Notes: a model not told the origin generated them from the letters alone. Shown: positions 50,801 to 60,411, counted from the stretch's first letter. The stretch is DNA of 64,000 nucleotides from Dehalococcoidales bacterium (GCA_041656115.1 JBBAED010000006.1:1-64000), one strand, 5' to 3'. Program-made: numbers and translations.

Positions 50801-52666
50801 TTAACCGATGACAGCAAGAACATCATCACGTACGACGTGATCACCTGCTTTGAATCTGATTTCCGTCACCTTGCCCTTAACGACTGCCGGTAAATCAATC
50901 GCCATTTTCATAGCTTCGATAACAGCTACCGTGTCGCCTTCTTTCACTTCGTCGCCAACGTTGACGGTAAAGCGAATCACAAGCCCGGGCATAGGGGCAA
51001 CAATGGCAGTTCCGTTAACAGGTGCGCCGTTTGCCGCCGGTGCGGAAGCGGCAGGGGGCGGTGCCGGTGCCGGAGCGGGAGGCGGCGCAGGTGTGGCCGG
51101 GGCTGCCGCTTGAGTTTGAGCCGTCGCTTGAGGCGCCTGATTTTTCGGTGCCTCCGCAGGCGTGGCAACAGGTGCCGGAGCGGCAACAACCGTTGCCGGG
51201 TCTACAAGTTTACCGGCCTTGGCCTTTGCGATAAGCTCATCTTCCCGTTTGATATCCTCCATCTTTTTGCCCTTGGTTTCAGGGGGAGGAGTTTCAAGCC
51301 CGTATTTCCATTTTAAGAAGCGCATTCCGGTAGTCGGATAAAGCGCATATGTTAACACATCGCCTAAATTGCGCGCGATATGTGCGGTATCGGCATAAGC
51401 CTTTTCCATTTCGGGTTCCAATATATCGCCCGGTCTTGATTCAATCGGTGTTTCACCGCGTTCAAATCCCTTCAAAATAATTTTCTGAATTTCGGGGGAA
51501 ATGGGGACGGGGGTTCTGCCGTATAAGCCGTAAACAAGGTCTTTGACTTGTGCCGAAACAACCTTGTATCTGCCAAAAAGAACGTTCTGAACGGCCTGAA
51601 TACCCACTATCTGGCTGGTCGGGGTTACAAGAGGCGGATAGCCGAGCTCTTCCCTGACCTTGGGGATTTCGGCATAAACCTCACCGATTCTTTCAAGGGC
51701 ATTGGCTTCTTTAAGCTGAGAAATTAAGTTTGATATCATTCCTCCGGGAACCTGGTGTACAAGAACCTCGGTATCAATTGTCGCCATTTTGTTGGTGCCC
51801 ATAAAATCACGGTATTTGGGGGCAATCGACTCAAAATATTCCCCTAATTTAACAAGCTGCTTCATATCAAGTCCGGTATCTCTGTCGGTTCCCTGTAAAG
51901 CCGCCACAAAGGGTTCTATCGCCGGGTGTGATGTTCTTAGTGCAAACGGAGCCAGTGCGGCATCAATAATATCCACGCCGGCTTCAATCGCCTTCATCAT
52001 ACTCATTGAAGCCATTCCGCTGGTGTAGTGGGTGTGCAACTGTACCGGAATCTTAATTTCCTTCTTTAGTGCCGATATCAGCGTATAAGCGTCATCGGGG
52101 CGGATTAAACCTGCCATATCCTTAATACAAAGGGTATCGGCTCCCATTTCTTCAAGCTTGATAGCTTTATTGATATAGTAGTCCAGGTTATAAACCGGGC
52201 CGCCCATGCGGGGCTCAGTCAGCGAATAACAAAGCGACAATTGCGCATGTTTACCGCTTTCCTTAATTGCTTCTAAAGCTGTTTCGAAGTTGCGTTCGTC
52301 GTTTAGCGCATCAAAAACACGGAAAATATCGATACCGGTTTTAGCGGCATGTTTGACGAAGGCGACTACAACATCATCGGCATAATTGCGATAACCGACA
52401 ATATTCTGCCCTCTAAGCAGCATTTGGAGCGGGGTTTTGGGCGCCAGCCATTTAATGGCGGCAAGCCTTTCCCACGGGTCTTCGTTAAGGTATCTGGTAG
52501 GAACGTCAAACGTCGCGCCCCCCCATACTTCCAACGAATGGAAACCGGCCTTATCCATCTCGGCTGCAATCGGCAACATATCCTCTGTACGCATACGGGT
52601 TGCCAAAAGCGATTGGTGTCCGTCACGCAGAGTAACATCTGTAAACTTTAAAGGATTCTTACTCAT
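50801..52666 (-). CDS. Carboxyltransferase subunit with biotin carrier domain (PycB/OadA type)
   Basis: 621-aa protein. The N-terminal carboxyltransferase barrel (DVTLRDGHQSLLATRMRT near residues 10-27) and the PYC_OADA domain are followed by a Pro/Ala/Thr-rich flexible linker (about residues 490-545). A C-terminal biotinyl domain carries the modified lysine K587 in EAMKM. Either the B subunit of two-chain pyruvate carboxylase (pyruvate to oxaloacetate) or oxaloacetate decarboxylase alpha. No biotin carboxylase or membrane OadB partner is adjacent. The neighbouring mdh, fumarase and aconitase genes favour anaplerotic oxaloacetate formation. AAAGGAC precedes the ATG. Confidence 0.92.
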   Translation of the reverse strand: MSKNPLKFTDVTLRDGHQSLLATRMRTEDMLPIAAEMDKAGFHSLEVWGGATFDVPTRYLNEDPWERLAAIKWLAPKTPLQMLLRGQNIVGYRNYADDVVVAFVKHAAKTGIDIFRVFDALNDERNFETALEAIKESGKHAQLSLCYSLTEPRMGGPVYNLDYYINKAIKLEEMGADTLCIKDMAGLIRPDDAYTLISALKKEIKIPVQLHTHYTSGMASMSMMKAIEAGVDIIDAALAPFALRTSHPAIEPFVAALQGTDRDTGLDMKQLVKLGEYFESIAPKYRDFMGTNKMATIDTEVLVHQVPGGMISNLISQLKEANALERIGEVYAEIPKVREELGYPPLVTPTSQIVGIQAVQNVLFGRYKVVSAQVKDLVYGLYGRTPVPISPEIQKIILKGFERGETPIESRPGDILEPEMEKAYADTAHIARNLGDVLTYALYPTTGMRFLKWKYGLETPPPETKGKKMEDIKREDELIAKAKAGKLVDPATVVAAPAPVATPAEAPKNQAPQATAQTQAAAPATPAPPPAPAPAPPPAASAPAANGAPVNGTAIVAPMPGLVIRFTVNVGDEVKEGDTVAVIEAMKMAIDLPAVVKGKVTEIRFKAGDHVVRDDVLAVIG

Positions 52667-52783
52667 AACTGTCCTTTCTTTTTATGGCTGAATTTTACTT
52701 ATTTGCACATAAAAAATGTACGGATAAAAATACGAATAGTTAGGATAATAATATCACACCCTCTTTTAAGGGGCAAACAAAAC

Positions 52784-52812
52784 TTGTTTATAGCGACCTT
52801 ATATAATATAAT
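52784..52812 (+). promoter_or_regulatory. Promoter of the nuoE-nuoF/gltD-fdh operon
   Basis: TTGTTT (52784-52789), a 17-bp spacer and perfect TATAAT (52807-52812). The predicted leader to the NuoE start is about 120 nt. It lies in the 272-bp divergent region shared with the carboxyltransferase gene. Confidence 0.6.
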
Positions 52813-52938
52813 TTTAGGATATTAAATCATAGTCTAACCTTCTGCTTAATATCGTTGATAACCGAATATCTGTTTTGTCAGCGATATTCCCCCGTGTTTT
52901 AGCCGTAAATTTCAACTAAGGATAGGTTTTAATAAAAA

Positions 52939-53367
52939 ATGGATATATTATCGGGATTTAGCAGGGATAAAAGTAATTTGGTTGATATCCTGCAGGCGTT
53001 TCAAGATAAGCTCGGTTATTTACCCGAAGATATTATAATTGAAGTCGCCGATTATTTGCGGATGTCGCCTTCCGCGGTTTACAGCGTGGCTACTTTTTAT
53101 CCCCGTTTTAAATTTACCCCCTCCGGCAAAAAGACGGTTTGCGCCTGCAGAGGTACCGCTTGTCATGTTCGCGGCGGCGGGCGGGTGCTCCGTGAAATTG
53201 AAAACAAGCTGGGAATTAAACCGGGCGAAACCACATCGGATATGGAATACACTTTGGAAACGGTGTCTTGCATGGGTGCTTGTGCGCTTGCCCCGGCAGT
53301 TATGGTAGATAACGAAATACACGGGCAGATGACTCCTGCCAAAGTTTCAGAGGTTATCGGTGAATAA
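52939..53367 (+). CDS. NuoE-like [2Fe-2S] subunit
   Basis: 142-aa thioredoxin-fold electron-transfer subunit related to NuoE, HydC/HymA and FdsG. The four [2Fe-2S] ligands are C70, C75, C111 and C115 (CRGTAC, CMGAC). The N-terminal helical bundle (LVDILQAFQDKLGYLPED) is typical. It would pass electrons to or from the FMN of the next gene's NuoF domain. AAGGATAGG lies about 12 nt upstream of the ATG. Its stop overlaps the next start by 8 nt. Confidence 0.95.
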   Translation: MDILSGFSRDKSNLVDILQAFQDKLGYLPEDIIIEVADYLRMSPSAVYSVATFYPRFKFTPSGKKTVCACRGTACHVRGGGRVLREIENKLGIKPGETTSDMEYTLETVSCMGACALAPAVMVDNEIHGQMTPAKVSEVIGE

Positions 53368-56300
53368 TAACGGCAATATTTCTCGCAGTGTTTTAATCTG
53401 CCAGGGGACGAGTTGCAGTTCTCAAAAATCGAAAAAAATCCGCGAAGCCTTTGAGTGCGGAATTCTTGAAGCCGGTATTACGGATACAAAAGTAGATTTT
53501 ACGGGGTGTCAAGGTTTTTGTGCGTTGGGCCCCGTTGTTATTATTGAACCCGAGGGAATCTTATACACGCGTGTTACCGTTGAATATGTCCCCGAGATTA
53601 TTAGGTCGCACTTACAAGAGGGGCGGCCGGTTTCCGCTTTATTTTATACGGACCCCGAAAGCGGAGAGGCGGTGCCTTATTATAAAAATATCGGAAAATA
53701 TAAAAAACAACACCGTTTAATTATGCGTAATTGCGGGCATATTAACCCCGAAAAAATCGCAGATTACGAAGCGGTGGGCGGTTACAAGTCTTTAAAGAAA
53801 ATAATCTCGCATATGTCGCCGCAACAAGTTGTCGATGAAATCAGGTGTTCGGGTCTGCGCGGCAGGGGAGGCGGCGGTTTCCCGATTGCTCAAAAATGGG
53901 ATTTGTGCCGTGCTACAACTGCCGATTCCAAATATGTGATATGCAATGCCGATGAGGGCGACCCCGGCGCTTTTATGGATCGTAATATTTTAGAGGGCGA
54001 TCCCCATTCGCTGCTTGAGGGTCTGATTATTGCCGGTTATGCCGCCGGTGCTTCAAAGGGCTTTATTTATCTTCGTTCGGATTATAAGTTGGCGGTCAAG
54101 CGTATTAAATTAGCAATCGAAGCCGCTAAAAAACAAGGCTACCTGGGTGAAAATATTTTCGGCTCCGGTTTTAGCTTTGATGTATCTATCCGCACTGGGG
54201 TTGGCGCCTATGTTTGCGGAGAAGAAACCGCCCTTATTGCTACAATAGAAGGTAAAAGAGGCACCCCTCATCCCCGCCCGCCTTATCCGGCAGAGCGCGG
54301 TTTATGGGGGCAGCCGACCGTTATTAATAATGTCAAAACACTGGCCAATATTCCGCTTGTTATATCACAAGGTGCCGATAGTTACGCAAAAATCGGCACG
54401 GTAAATAACAGCGGCACGGCTGTTTTAGCCCTTTCCGGTAAAATCGTTAACGGCGGTATTATCGAAGTCCCGATGGGAACGACCTTACGTGAAATTATCT
54501 TTGATATCGGCGGCGGAATTCCCAACGGCAGGCGTTTTAAAGCCGTGCAAATCGGCGGCCCTTCGGAAGCATGTTTGCCGGCCGGCTTGTTAAATACGCC
54601 GGTTGATTTTGATTCCTTGGCAAAGGTTGGAGCCAGCCTGGGTTCCGGCGGCATTGTCGTAATGGATGAAGATACCTGTATAGTTGATATCGCCCGCTAC
54701 TTTTTGTCTTTTACTCAGCTTGAATCGTGCGGTAAATGTACTCCCTGCCGTTTGGGAACTAAGCGGATGTTAGATATATTGGAACGAATCTGTAACGGCA
54801 AAGGTAAAATGTCCGACCTTGATTTACTTTTAAAATTGGCTAAAACCGTTAAAGAAGGCTCTTTATGCGGGTTGGGGCAATCGGCCCCGAATACGGTTTT
54901 AACCACTCTGCGCTATTTCAAAAAAGAATACGAGGAACATATCCTCAGGCACCATTGCCGTGCGGCGGTTTGCCGCGGGATGGTGAAGGCGCCCTGCATT
55001 CATACTTGTCCGGCTGAGATTGATGTTCCGCGTTATATCCGTTCTATTCAAAAGGGGCAGCCCGGTGAGGCCCTGGCGATTGTGCGGGAAAAGATCCCTT
55101 TCCCCGCCGTTTGCGGGCTGGTTTGTTTCCATCCGTGCGAATCACGATGCCGTCGGGCACAGCTTGATGAAGCTGTTTCGATTCGTGAATTGAAGCGTTA
55201 CGCCGTTGAATACGGTAACGATATTTGGAAGAGCCGCACCAAAAAAGCGCTCCCTTCCGGTAAAAGGGTGGCTGTTATCGGTTCCGGTCCGGCCGGTCTT
55301 ACCGCCGCTTATTATCTTGCCAGGTCAGGGCATTCCGTAACCGTATATGAATCCCAGCCGCTTGCCGGTGGAATGTTACGCATGGCAATCCCCGATTATC
55401 GCCTTCCGAAAGATATTTTGGATGCCGATATCGATGAAATAATCAGCGCCGGGGTTACAATCAAAACGAATACGGAAATTTATAATGTGGAAAGCCTTTT
55501 TGAACAAGGTTTTAATGCTGTTTTTGTGGCGATTGGCGCGCAAAACGATCTTAAAATCGGTATTAGCGGAGAAGATGACCACCGTTTTATTGACCGCTTG
55601 GCATTTTTAAAAGAAGTTAACTCCGGTAAAAAATTCTCGCCGGGTGACAGGGTCGGTGTTATCGGCGGCGGGCATGCCGCTGTCGATGTGGCACGAACGT
55701 CTCGAAGGTTGGGTGCCGGTGAAGTAACGATTATTTACCGCCGCAGCCGTGAAGATATGCCGGCCGGCCTTGAAGAAATCGAAAAAGCGCTTGCCGAAGG
55801 GATTAACATTTTAGAAATGACGATGCCGGTGCAAGCCGTAAACGGAGAAGATGGGGTAACACTTGAATGTATTCGCATGCAGAAAGGTGATATTGATTCT
55901 TCCGGCAGGTACCGTTCGGTTCCGATGGAAGGCAGTGAGTTTAGTATTGAACTCGATAGTGTAATTGCTTCCGTCGGGCAGCGTTTACATATTCCCGATC
56001 GCTTTGGTTTGGATACCGCCGATGATGGGTTTATCGGGGTTGATAACTTTACGCTGGCAACCGATAAACCCGGGGTTTACGCCGGAGGCGACGCCGTTTT
56101 GGGTCCTTCTTCCGTAATTGAAGCGATTAGCCAAGGGCGCCAGGCGGCTAAATCGATCGATATCTATCTTGGCGGTTCGGGTATCATTGACGAAACATTG
56201 GCAATTCCCGAGGATATCGATTTCCTCGAAGACCCGTCAGAACTGCCAAGGCAAGTTTCACCGGTATTACCGGCTTCCGAAAGAATAAAGAGTTTTTCCC

Positions 56301-56374
56301 AAGTTGAATTGGGTTATGACAGAGAAATTGCGGAAGAAGAGGCCCGGCGTTGTTTGAGATGCGATCTTGAATAA
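53360..56374 (+). CDS. NuoF::GltD fusion flavoprotein
   Basis: 1004-aa fusion. Residues 10-90: thioredoxin-like [2Fe-2S] domain (C14, C19, C50, C54). Residues 130-450: NuoF core with FMN/NAD(H) site (GLRGRGGGGFPIAQKW 165-180, CNADEGDPGAFMDR 195-208) and SLBB fold. Then the N3-type [4Fe-4S] site C457/C460/C463/C503. Residues 530-1004: GltD/NfnB-like module with eight cysteines for two clusters (533-550, 585-597), FAD loop GSGPAG (641-646), a second nucleotide site GGGHAAVDVAR (769-779) with YRRSREDMPA favouring NADP(H), and a C-terminal FAD motif (905-930). Starts at GTG behind AGAGG. The usual HydB C-terminal ferredoxin domain is replaced by GltD. Similar fusions are known from the Sporomusa-type Nfn transhydrogenase, as I recall. 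Confidence 0.93.
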   Translation: MNNNGNISRSVLICQGTSCSSQKSKKIREAFECGILEAGITDTKVDFTGCQGFCALGPVVIIEPEGILYTRVTVEYVPEIIRSHLQEGRPVSALFYTDPESGEAVPYYKNIGKYKKQHRLIMRNCGHINPEKIADYEAVGGYKSLKKIISHMSPQQVVDEIRCSGLRGRGGGGFPIAQKWDLCRATTADSKYVICNADEGDPGAFMDRNILEGDPHSLLEGLIIAGYAAGASKGFIYLRSDYKLAVKRIKLAIEAAKKQGYLGENIFGSGFSFDVSIRTGVGAYVCGEETALIATIEGKRGTPHPRPPYPAERGLWGQPTVINNVKTLANIPLVISQGADSYAKIGTVNNSGTAVLALSGKIVNGGIIEVPMGTTLREIIFDIGGGIPNGRRFKAVQIGGPSEACLPAGLLNTPVDFDSLAKVGASLGSGGIVVMDEDTCIVDIARYFLSFTQLESCGKCTPCRLGTKRMLDILERICNGKGKMSDLDLLLKLAKTVKEGSLCGLGQSAPNTVLTTLRYFKKEYEEHILRHHCRAAVCRGMVKAPCIHTCPAEIDVPRYIRSIQKGQPGEALAIVREKIPFPAVCGLVCFHPCESRCRRAQLDEAVSIRELKRYAVEYGNDIWKSRTKKALPSGKRVAVIGSGPAGLTAAYYLARSGHSVTVYESQPLAGGMLRMAIPDYRLPKDILDADIDEIISAGVTIKTNTEIYNVESLFEQGFNAVFVAIGAQNDLKIGISGEDDHRFIDRLAFLKEVNSGKKFSPGDRVGVIGGGHAAVDVARTSRRLGAGEVTIIYRRSREDMPAGLEEIEKALAEGINILEMTMPVQAVNGEDGVTLECIRMQKGDIDSSGRYRSVPMEGSEFSIELDSVIASVGQRLHIPDRFGLDTADDGFIGVDNFTLATDKPGVYAGGDAVLGPSSVIEAISQGRQAAKSIDIYLGGSGIIDETLAIPEDIDFLEDPSELPRQVSPVLPASERIKSFSQVELGYDREIAEEEARRCLRCDLE

Positions 56375-56416
56375 TATCAATCGGGTGTTTTATTTGATTT
56401 AAAAGGAAATTTTATT

Positions 56417-59086
56417 GTGAGTAAAGTAAATTTAACTGTTGACGGCAGAAAAATAACAGCCGAAGCGGGGATGTCGGTTTTGGAAGCGGCGCTGCAAAAT
56501 GGGATTTATATTCCGTATCTGTGTCATTCTGCCAACCTTAAACCGCATGGCGGTTGCCGCCTTTGTATTGTTGAAATAGAAGGCATGGAGGGGTTGCCCA
56601 CATCTTGTACTGCCGTTATCTCCGAAGGAATGGTTGTTAAAACTGCCACGCCCGATGTAAATGAAGTGCGCCATAATATTATGCAATTACTGCTTGCCGA
56701 CCATCCGTTGGATTGTTTAACTTGCGTTAAAAATCAGAATTGTGAATTACAAAAAGCGGCGGCATATCTTGGGATTAAAGAAAGAATATTTGATCATAAT
56801 GATAGAAATTTCCCGGTTGACGACAGTAATCCCTTCTTCACAATCAACCGCAATTATTGCATTCTCTGCCAAAAATGCGTGCGTGTTTGCGATGAAATAA
56901 CGTGTGTCAACGCCATTGAAGTTATTAACCGCGGATATGAAAGTGCCATCGGCACTTTCGGCAATAAACCGATTATGGAATCCAATTGTCAGTCCTGCGG
57001 GGAATGTGTTGTGCATTGTCCGACGGCGGCTTTAACAATAAAAAAGACGGAAGTCCCCGCTTACGAAGTAGAAACGACGTGTCCCTATTGCGGTGTCGGC
57101 TGCAGTATGTATTTGGGAATCAAAAACAATAAAATTGTTTCCGTGCGCGGCAGTAATACCGATGTAAATAACGGCAAGCTTTGTGTCAAAGGGCGTTTCG
57201 GAATTGCCGATTATGTTCACAGCCCGGAAAGATTAAAAACCCCCTTAATTAAAGAGGACGGCAAATTTCGTAAAGCAAGCTGGGATGAGGCGCTAAGCCT
57301 TATAACCGCAAAACTCTCGTCATATCCTAAAGAACAAGTCGGTGTTATTTCTTCTTCGCGCTGCACCAATGAAGATAACTACGTCGCCCAAAAGTTTTGC
57401 CGTTTGGTGCTTGGTACCAATAATGTCGATCACTGTGCCAGGTTATGCCATGCCCCGACGGTTGCCGGGCTGGCGCAAACATTTGGCAGCGGGGCAATGA
57501 CCAATTCCATTGAAGATATGGCCGAAACCGACTGTTTCTTTGTTATCGGTTCCAACACAACCGAAGCCCACCCCGTTATTGGTATGAATGTTAAGCAGGC
57601 GGTCAGAAAAGGGGCTAAACTCATTGTTGCCGACCCGCGCGAAATTGATATGGTGCAGTTTGCTGATATCTGGCTGCAACAATATCCGGGCACCGATGTG
57701 GCACTGCTAATGGGAATGGCCAAAATAATTATTGATGAGAAATTACATAATTCGGATTTTATAAACAAGCGCTGCGAAAATGCGGAAGCCTTTTTGGAAT
57801 CGTTAAAAGACTACGATATCGATTTTGTTGAAAGGGTTACCGGTGTGCCCCGTGAGAAAATCAGAGCGGCAGCACATATGTATGCGGCGGGGAATCCCTC
57901 TTCAATTCTCTATACACTCGGAATTACCGAACACTCGCACGGAACCGATAATGTCATTGCCATTGCCAATTTGGCGATGATTACCGGTAATATCGGTAAA
58001 CGCGGCAGCGGCGTTAATCCTTTGCGCGGTCAAAACAATGTTCAGGGCGCCTGCGATATGGGGGCGTTACCCAATGTTTACGTTGGATACCAATCTTCAA
58101 CCTCTCCCGAAACGAAAAAGAAGTTTGAAGCTGTTTGGGGCGGCAATCTTTCCGTTGCAAGAGGGCTCAGAACACAGGAAATGTTTGACGGTGCCTGTGA
58201 CGGAACATTTAAAGCCCTCTATTTAATCGGAGAAAATTCGGTTTTAAGCCAACCCAATTCAAATCATGTGATTAAGGCTTTATCGGCGTTGGATTTTCTG
58301 GTGGTCCAAGATATCTTTTTAACCGAAACGGCACAACTTGCGGATGTTATCCTGCCGGCGTCGTCGTTTGCCGAAAAAGACGGGACATTCACCAATACCG
58401 AAAGGCGCTTCCAGCGTGTCAGAAAAGCGATTGAGCCCATTGGCGAGTCGCTTGCCGACTGGGAAATCACCTGTGAAATTGCAAAAAGGATGGGTGGTAA
58501 AGGGTTTGATTATAAACATCCATCGGAAATAATGGATGAGATTGCCTATTTAGCGGAATGTTACGGCGGGATTAACTATGCAAGATTGGAATCCGGCGGT
58601 TTACAATGGCCTTGCCCAGCGAGCGACCATCCCGGCACACCGATACTGCATACCACACAGTTTGCCTGTCGCAAGGGTAAACTTTTACCGCTTAAATATC
58701 GTCCTTCGGAAGAACTGCCCGATGATGATTATCCCTTGTTATTAACTACGGGAAGGCGTTTGTTCCACTACCATACCGGTACAATGACGCGTAAAACCGA
58801 AGGGCTGAATATTTTTATGGGAAGGGAAAGGGTACAAATCAATCCGCTTGATGCGGAAAAACTCGGTATCGGTGACAGTGATGTCATTAAAGTCAGCTCT
58901 CGCCGCGGTGAAGTTCAAGCAGGGGTTGAGGTAACGCGTGTTGTGCCCCCGGGGGTAGTCTTTATGTCTTTCCATTTTGCCGAGAGCCCGACCAATATGA
59001 TAACAAGTTGTGCTATGGATCCGGTTACTCAGACGCCGGAATATAAGGTTTGTGCCGTTAAAATTGAAAAAGTAATCGTAAATTGA
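56417..59086 (+). CDS. Formate dehydrogenase catalytic subunit, NuoG/FdhF type
   Basis: 889-aa cytosolic Mo/W-bis-MGD enzyme without a Tat signal. N-terminal NuoG-like Fe-S chain: [2Fe-2S] C36/C47/C50/C64, His-ligated cluster H96/C100/C103/C109, two [4Fe-4S] sites (C148-C158, C191-C201). The catalytic module begins with the proximal cluster C222/C225/C229/C256. The active-site motif is HCARLCHAPT with C344 where FdhF has selenocysteine, followed by H345; NPLRGQNNVQG contains the substrate arginine. This is the FDH pattern, predicting formate/CO2 interconversion. Start GTG with AAAAGGAAA upstream. Its electron route would run through the NuoE and NuoF::GltD products. Confidence 0.93.
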   Translation: MSKVNLTVDGRKITAEAGMSVLEAALQNGIYIPYLCHSANLKPHGGCRLCIVEIEGMEGLPTSCTAVISEGMVVKTATPDVNEVRHNIMQLLLADHPLDCLTCVKNQNCELQKAAAYLGIKERIFDHNDRNFPVDDSNPFFTINRNYCILCQKCVRVCDEITCVNAIEVINRGYESAIGTFGNKPIMESNCQSCGECVVHCPTAALTIKKTEVPAYEVETTCPYCGVGCSMYLGIKNNKIVSVRGSNTDVNNGKLCVKGRFGIADYVHSPERLKTPLIKEDGKFRKASWDEALSLITAKLSSYPKEQVGVISSSRCTNEDNYVAQKFCRLVLGTNNVDHCARLCHAPTVAGLAQTFGSGAMTNSIEDMAETDCFFVIGSNTTEAHPVIGMNVKQAVRKGAKLIVADPREIDMVQFADIWLQQYPGTDVALLMGMAKIIIDEKLHNSDFINKRCENAEAFLESLKDYDIDFVERVTGVPREKIRAAAHMYAAGNPSSILYTLGITEHSHGTDNVIAIANLAMITGNIGKRGSGVNPLRGQNNVQGACDMGALPNVYVGYQSSTSPETKKKFEAVWGGNLSVARGLRTQEMFDGACDGTFKALYLIGENSVLSQPNSNHVIKALSALDFLVVQDIFLTETAQLADVILPASSFAEKDGTFTNTERRFQRVRKAIEPIGESLADWEITCEIAKRMGGKGFDYKHPSEIMDEIAYLAECYGGINYARLESGGLQWPCPASDHPGTPILHTTQFACRKGKLLPLKYRPSEELPDDDYPLLLTTGRRLFHYHTGTMTRKTEGLNIFMGRERVQINPLDAEKLGIGDSDVIKVSSRRGEVQAGVEVTRVVPPGVVFMSFHFAESPTNMITSCAMDPVTQTPEYKVCAVKIEKVIVN

Positions 59087-59168
59087 TATTACATAATATT
59101 CCAAACGATTAAGCAAAGAATTATGGTATTATATACAGTGATTGGGTTTATTTGTAAGAGAGGTTAGT

Positions 59169-59558
59169 ATGCAACAGGTTGGAGTGGATATTATCGAAAT
59201 CAAGCGAATTGAAGAAGCCGTTTCCCGTTGGGGCAGCCGCTTTTTAAATCGTATTTATACCGATTCCGAACTTCGGCTTTATCAGGATAAACCGGCGTCG
59301 CTGGCGGCGCGTTTTTCCGGCAAAGAAGCGGTTATCAAAGCCCTGGGAGATAACCAACTATCCTATCGTGATATTGAAATAATATCCGATGAAAACGGAA
59401 AGCCTCTGGTTAATTTGCACGGTGATGCAAAATTTAAGGCATGTAAAAATGGTTTACAAGCTATTTCAATCAGTCTTTCTCATTGCCGCGACCATGCGGT
59501 TGCCTGTGTTTCCGCCGAAATCGGTCCCGTTGGCGGAGTGCCCCCTAACTGCCTGTAA
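59169..59558 (+). CDS. acpS: Holo-[acyl-carrier-protein] synthase
   Basis: Transfers 4'-phosphopantetheine from CoA to ACP. Motifs VGVDIIEIKRI with the magnesium-binding aspartate and ARFSGKEAVIKAL with the glutamate/lysine pair are complete, as is the C-terminal ISLSHCRDHAVA. The ATG at 59169 (129 aa) follows AGAGG. The frame from 59142 adds nine residues not typical of the family. It precedes yebC by 85 bp. Confidence 0.94.
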   Translation: MQQVGVDIIEIKRIEEAVSRWGSRFLNRIYTDSELRLYQDKPASLAARFSGKEAVIKALGDNQLSYRDIEIISDENGKPLVNLHGDAKFKACKNGLQAISISLSHCRDHAVACVSAEIGPVGGVPPNCL

Positions 59559-59643
59559 TTATAGCAACTCTTTTTATTCAACTTGTCGGTTGGAAGTGAT
59601 AGAATTAAAAATACAGGTGTAAATCTGCGAAGGGAGCAAAAAT

Positions 59644-60396
59644 ATGGCAGGTCATTCTAAATGGGCTAATATAAAAAATCAGAAAGGTGCCGCTGACGCC
59701 AAGAGAGGGCAGCTTTTTACCAAATTAACTCGCGAAATAATGCTGGCCGTCCGCGAGCACGGCAGTAACCCCGAGGCCAATCCGCGCCTTAGGCTTTGTA
59801 TCCAAAGGGCACGCGATAACAATATGCCGATGGATAATATCGAAAGGGCAATCAAAAAAGCCGATGGGACACTGGAAGGCGTAACCTATGATGAGTTTGT
59901 TTTGGAAGGCTACGGTCCGGGCGGTGCCGCAATTTTGGTTGATATTTTATCCGATAACCGGATTCGTTCAATCCAAGAAGTAAGGAGTACCTTTACACGT
60001 ACCGGCGGAGGGCTTGGTGAAGCGGGCAGCGTCAACTGGCAATTTGAACTAAAAGGTGTTATCGGCATAGAAGTGGCGGAAGGGATGGATATCGATGACG
60101 TTTCTTTGTCGGCTATTGATGCCGGAGCCGAAGATGTCAAAGCGGACCCCGAATATATCGAGATAATTACCGGCCTTGAAGATATGGAAAATATCCGTAA
60201 GGCTTTGGAAGAAAATGGAATCCCCGTTAAATCGGCGGAACTTGCCAAAGTTGCCAAAAACACAATCGAACTTGACGATGAAACATCGCTTTCGGTTCTA
60301 AAATTGATTGACAGGCTCGACAACTTGGATGATGTTCGCAGCGTTTGGAGTAACGTTGATTTTAGCGACGAGGTGATGGAAAAATACGAGGGGTAA
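59644..60396 (+). CDS. yebC: YebC/PmpR-family protein
   Basis: 250-aa member of the YebC/TACO1 family, acting as a transcription regulator or translation factor for difficult peptide motifs. Start MAGHSKWANIKNQKGAADAK, RCIQ-like LCIQRARDNNMP, YEGYGPGG-like LEGYGPGGAAI and the C-terminal three-domain pattern are intact. GAAGGGAG precedes the ATG. It is followed by ruvC and ruvA, the classical yebC-ruvCA neighbourhood. Confidence 0.96.
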   Translation: MAGHSKWANIKNQKGAADAKRGQLFTKLTREIMLAVREHGSNPEANPRLRLCIQRARDNNMPMDNIERAIKKADGTLEGVTYDEFVLEGYGPGGAAILVDILSDNRIRSIQEVRSTFTRTGGGLGEAGSVNWQFELKGVIGIEVAEGMDIDDVSLSAIDAGAEDVKADPEYIEIITGLEDMENIRKALEENGIPVKSAELAKVAKNTIELDDETSLSVLKLIDRLDNLDDVRSVWSNVDFSDEVMEKYEG

Positions 60397-60411
60397 AATC
60401 GGTATAGCAAG

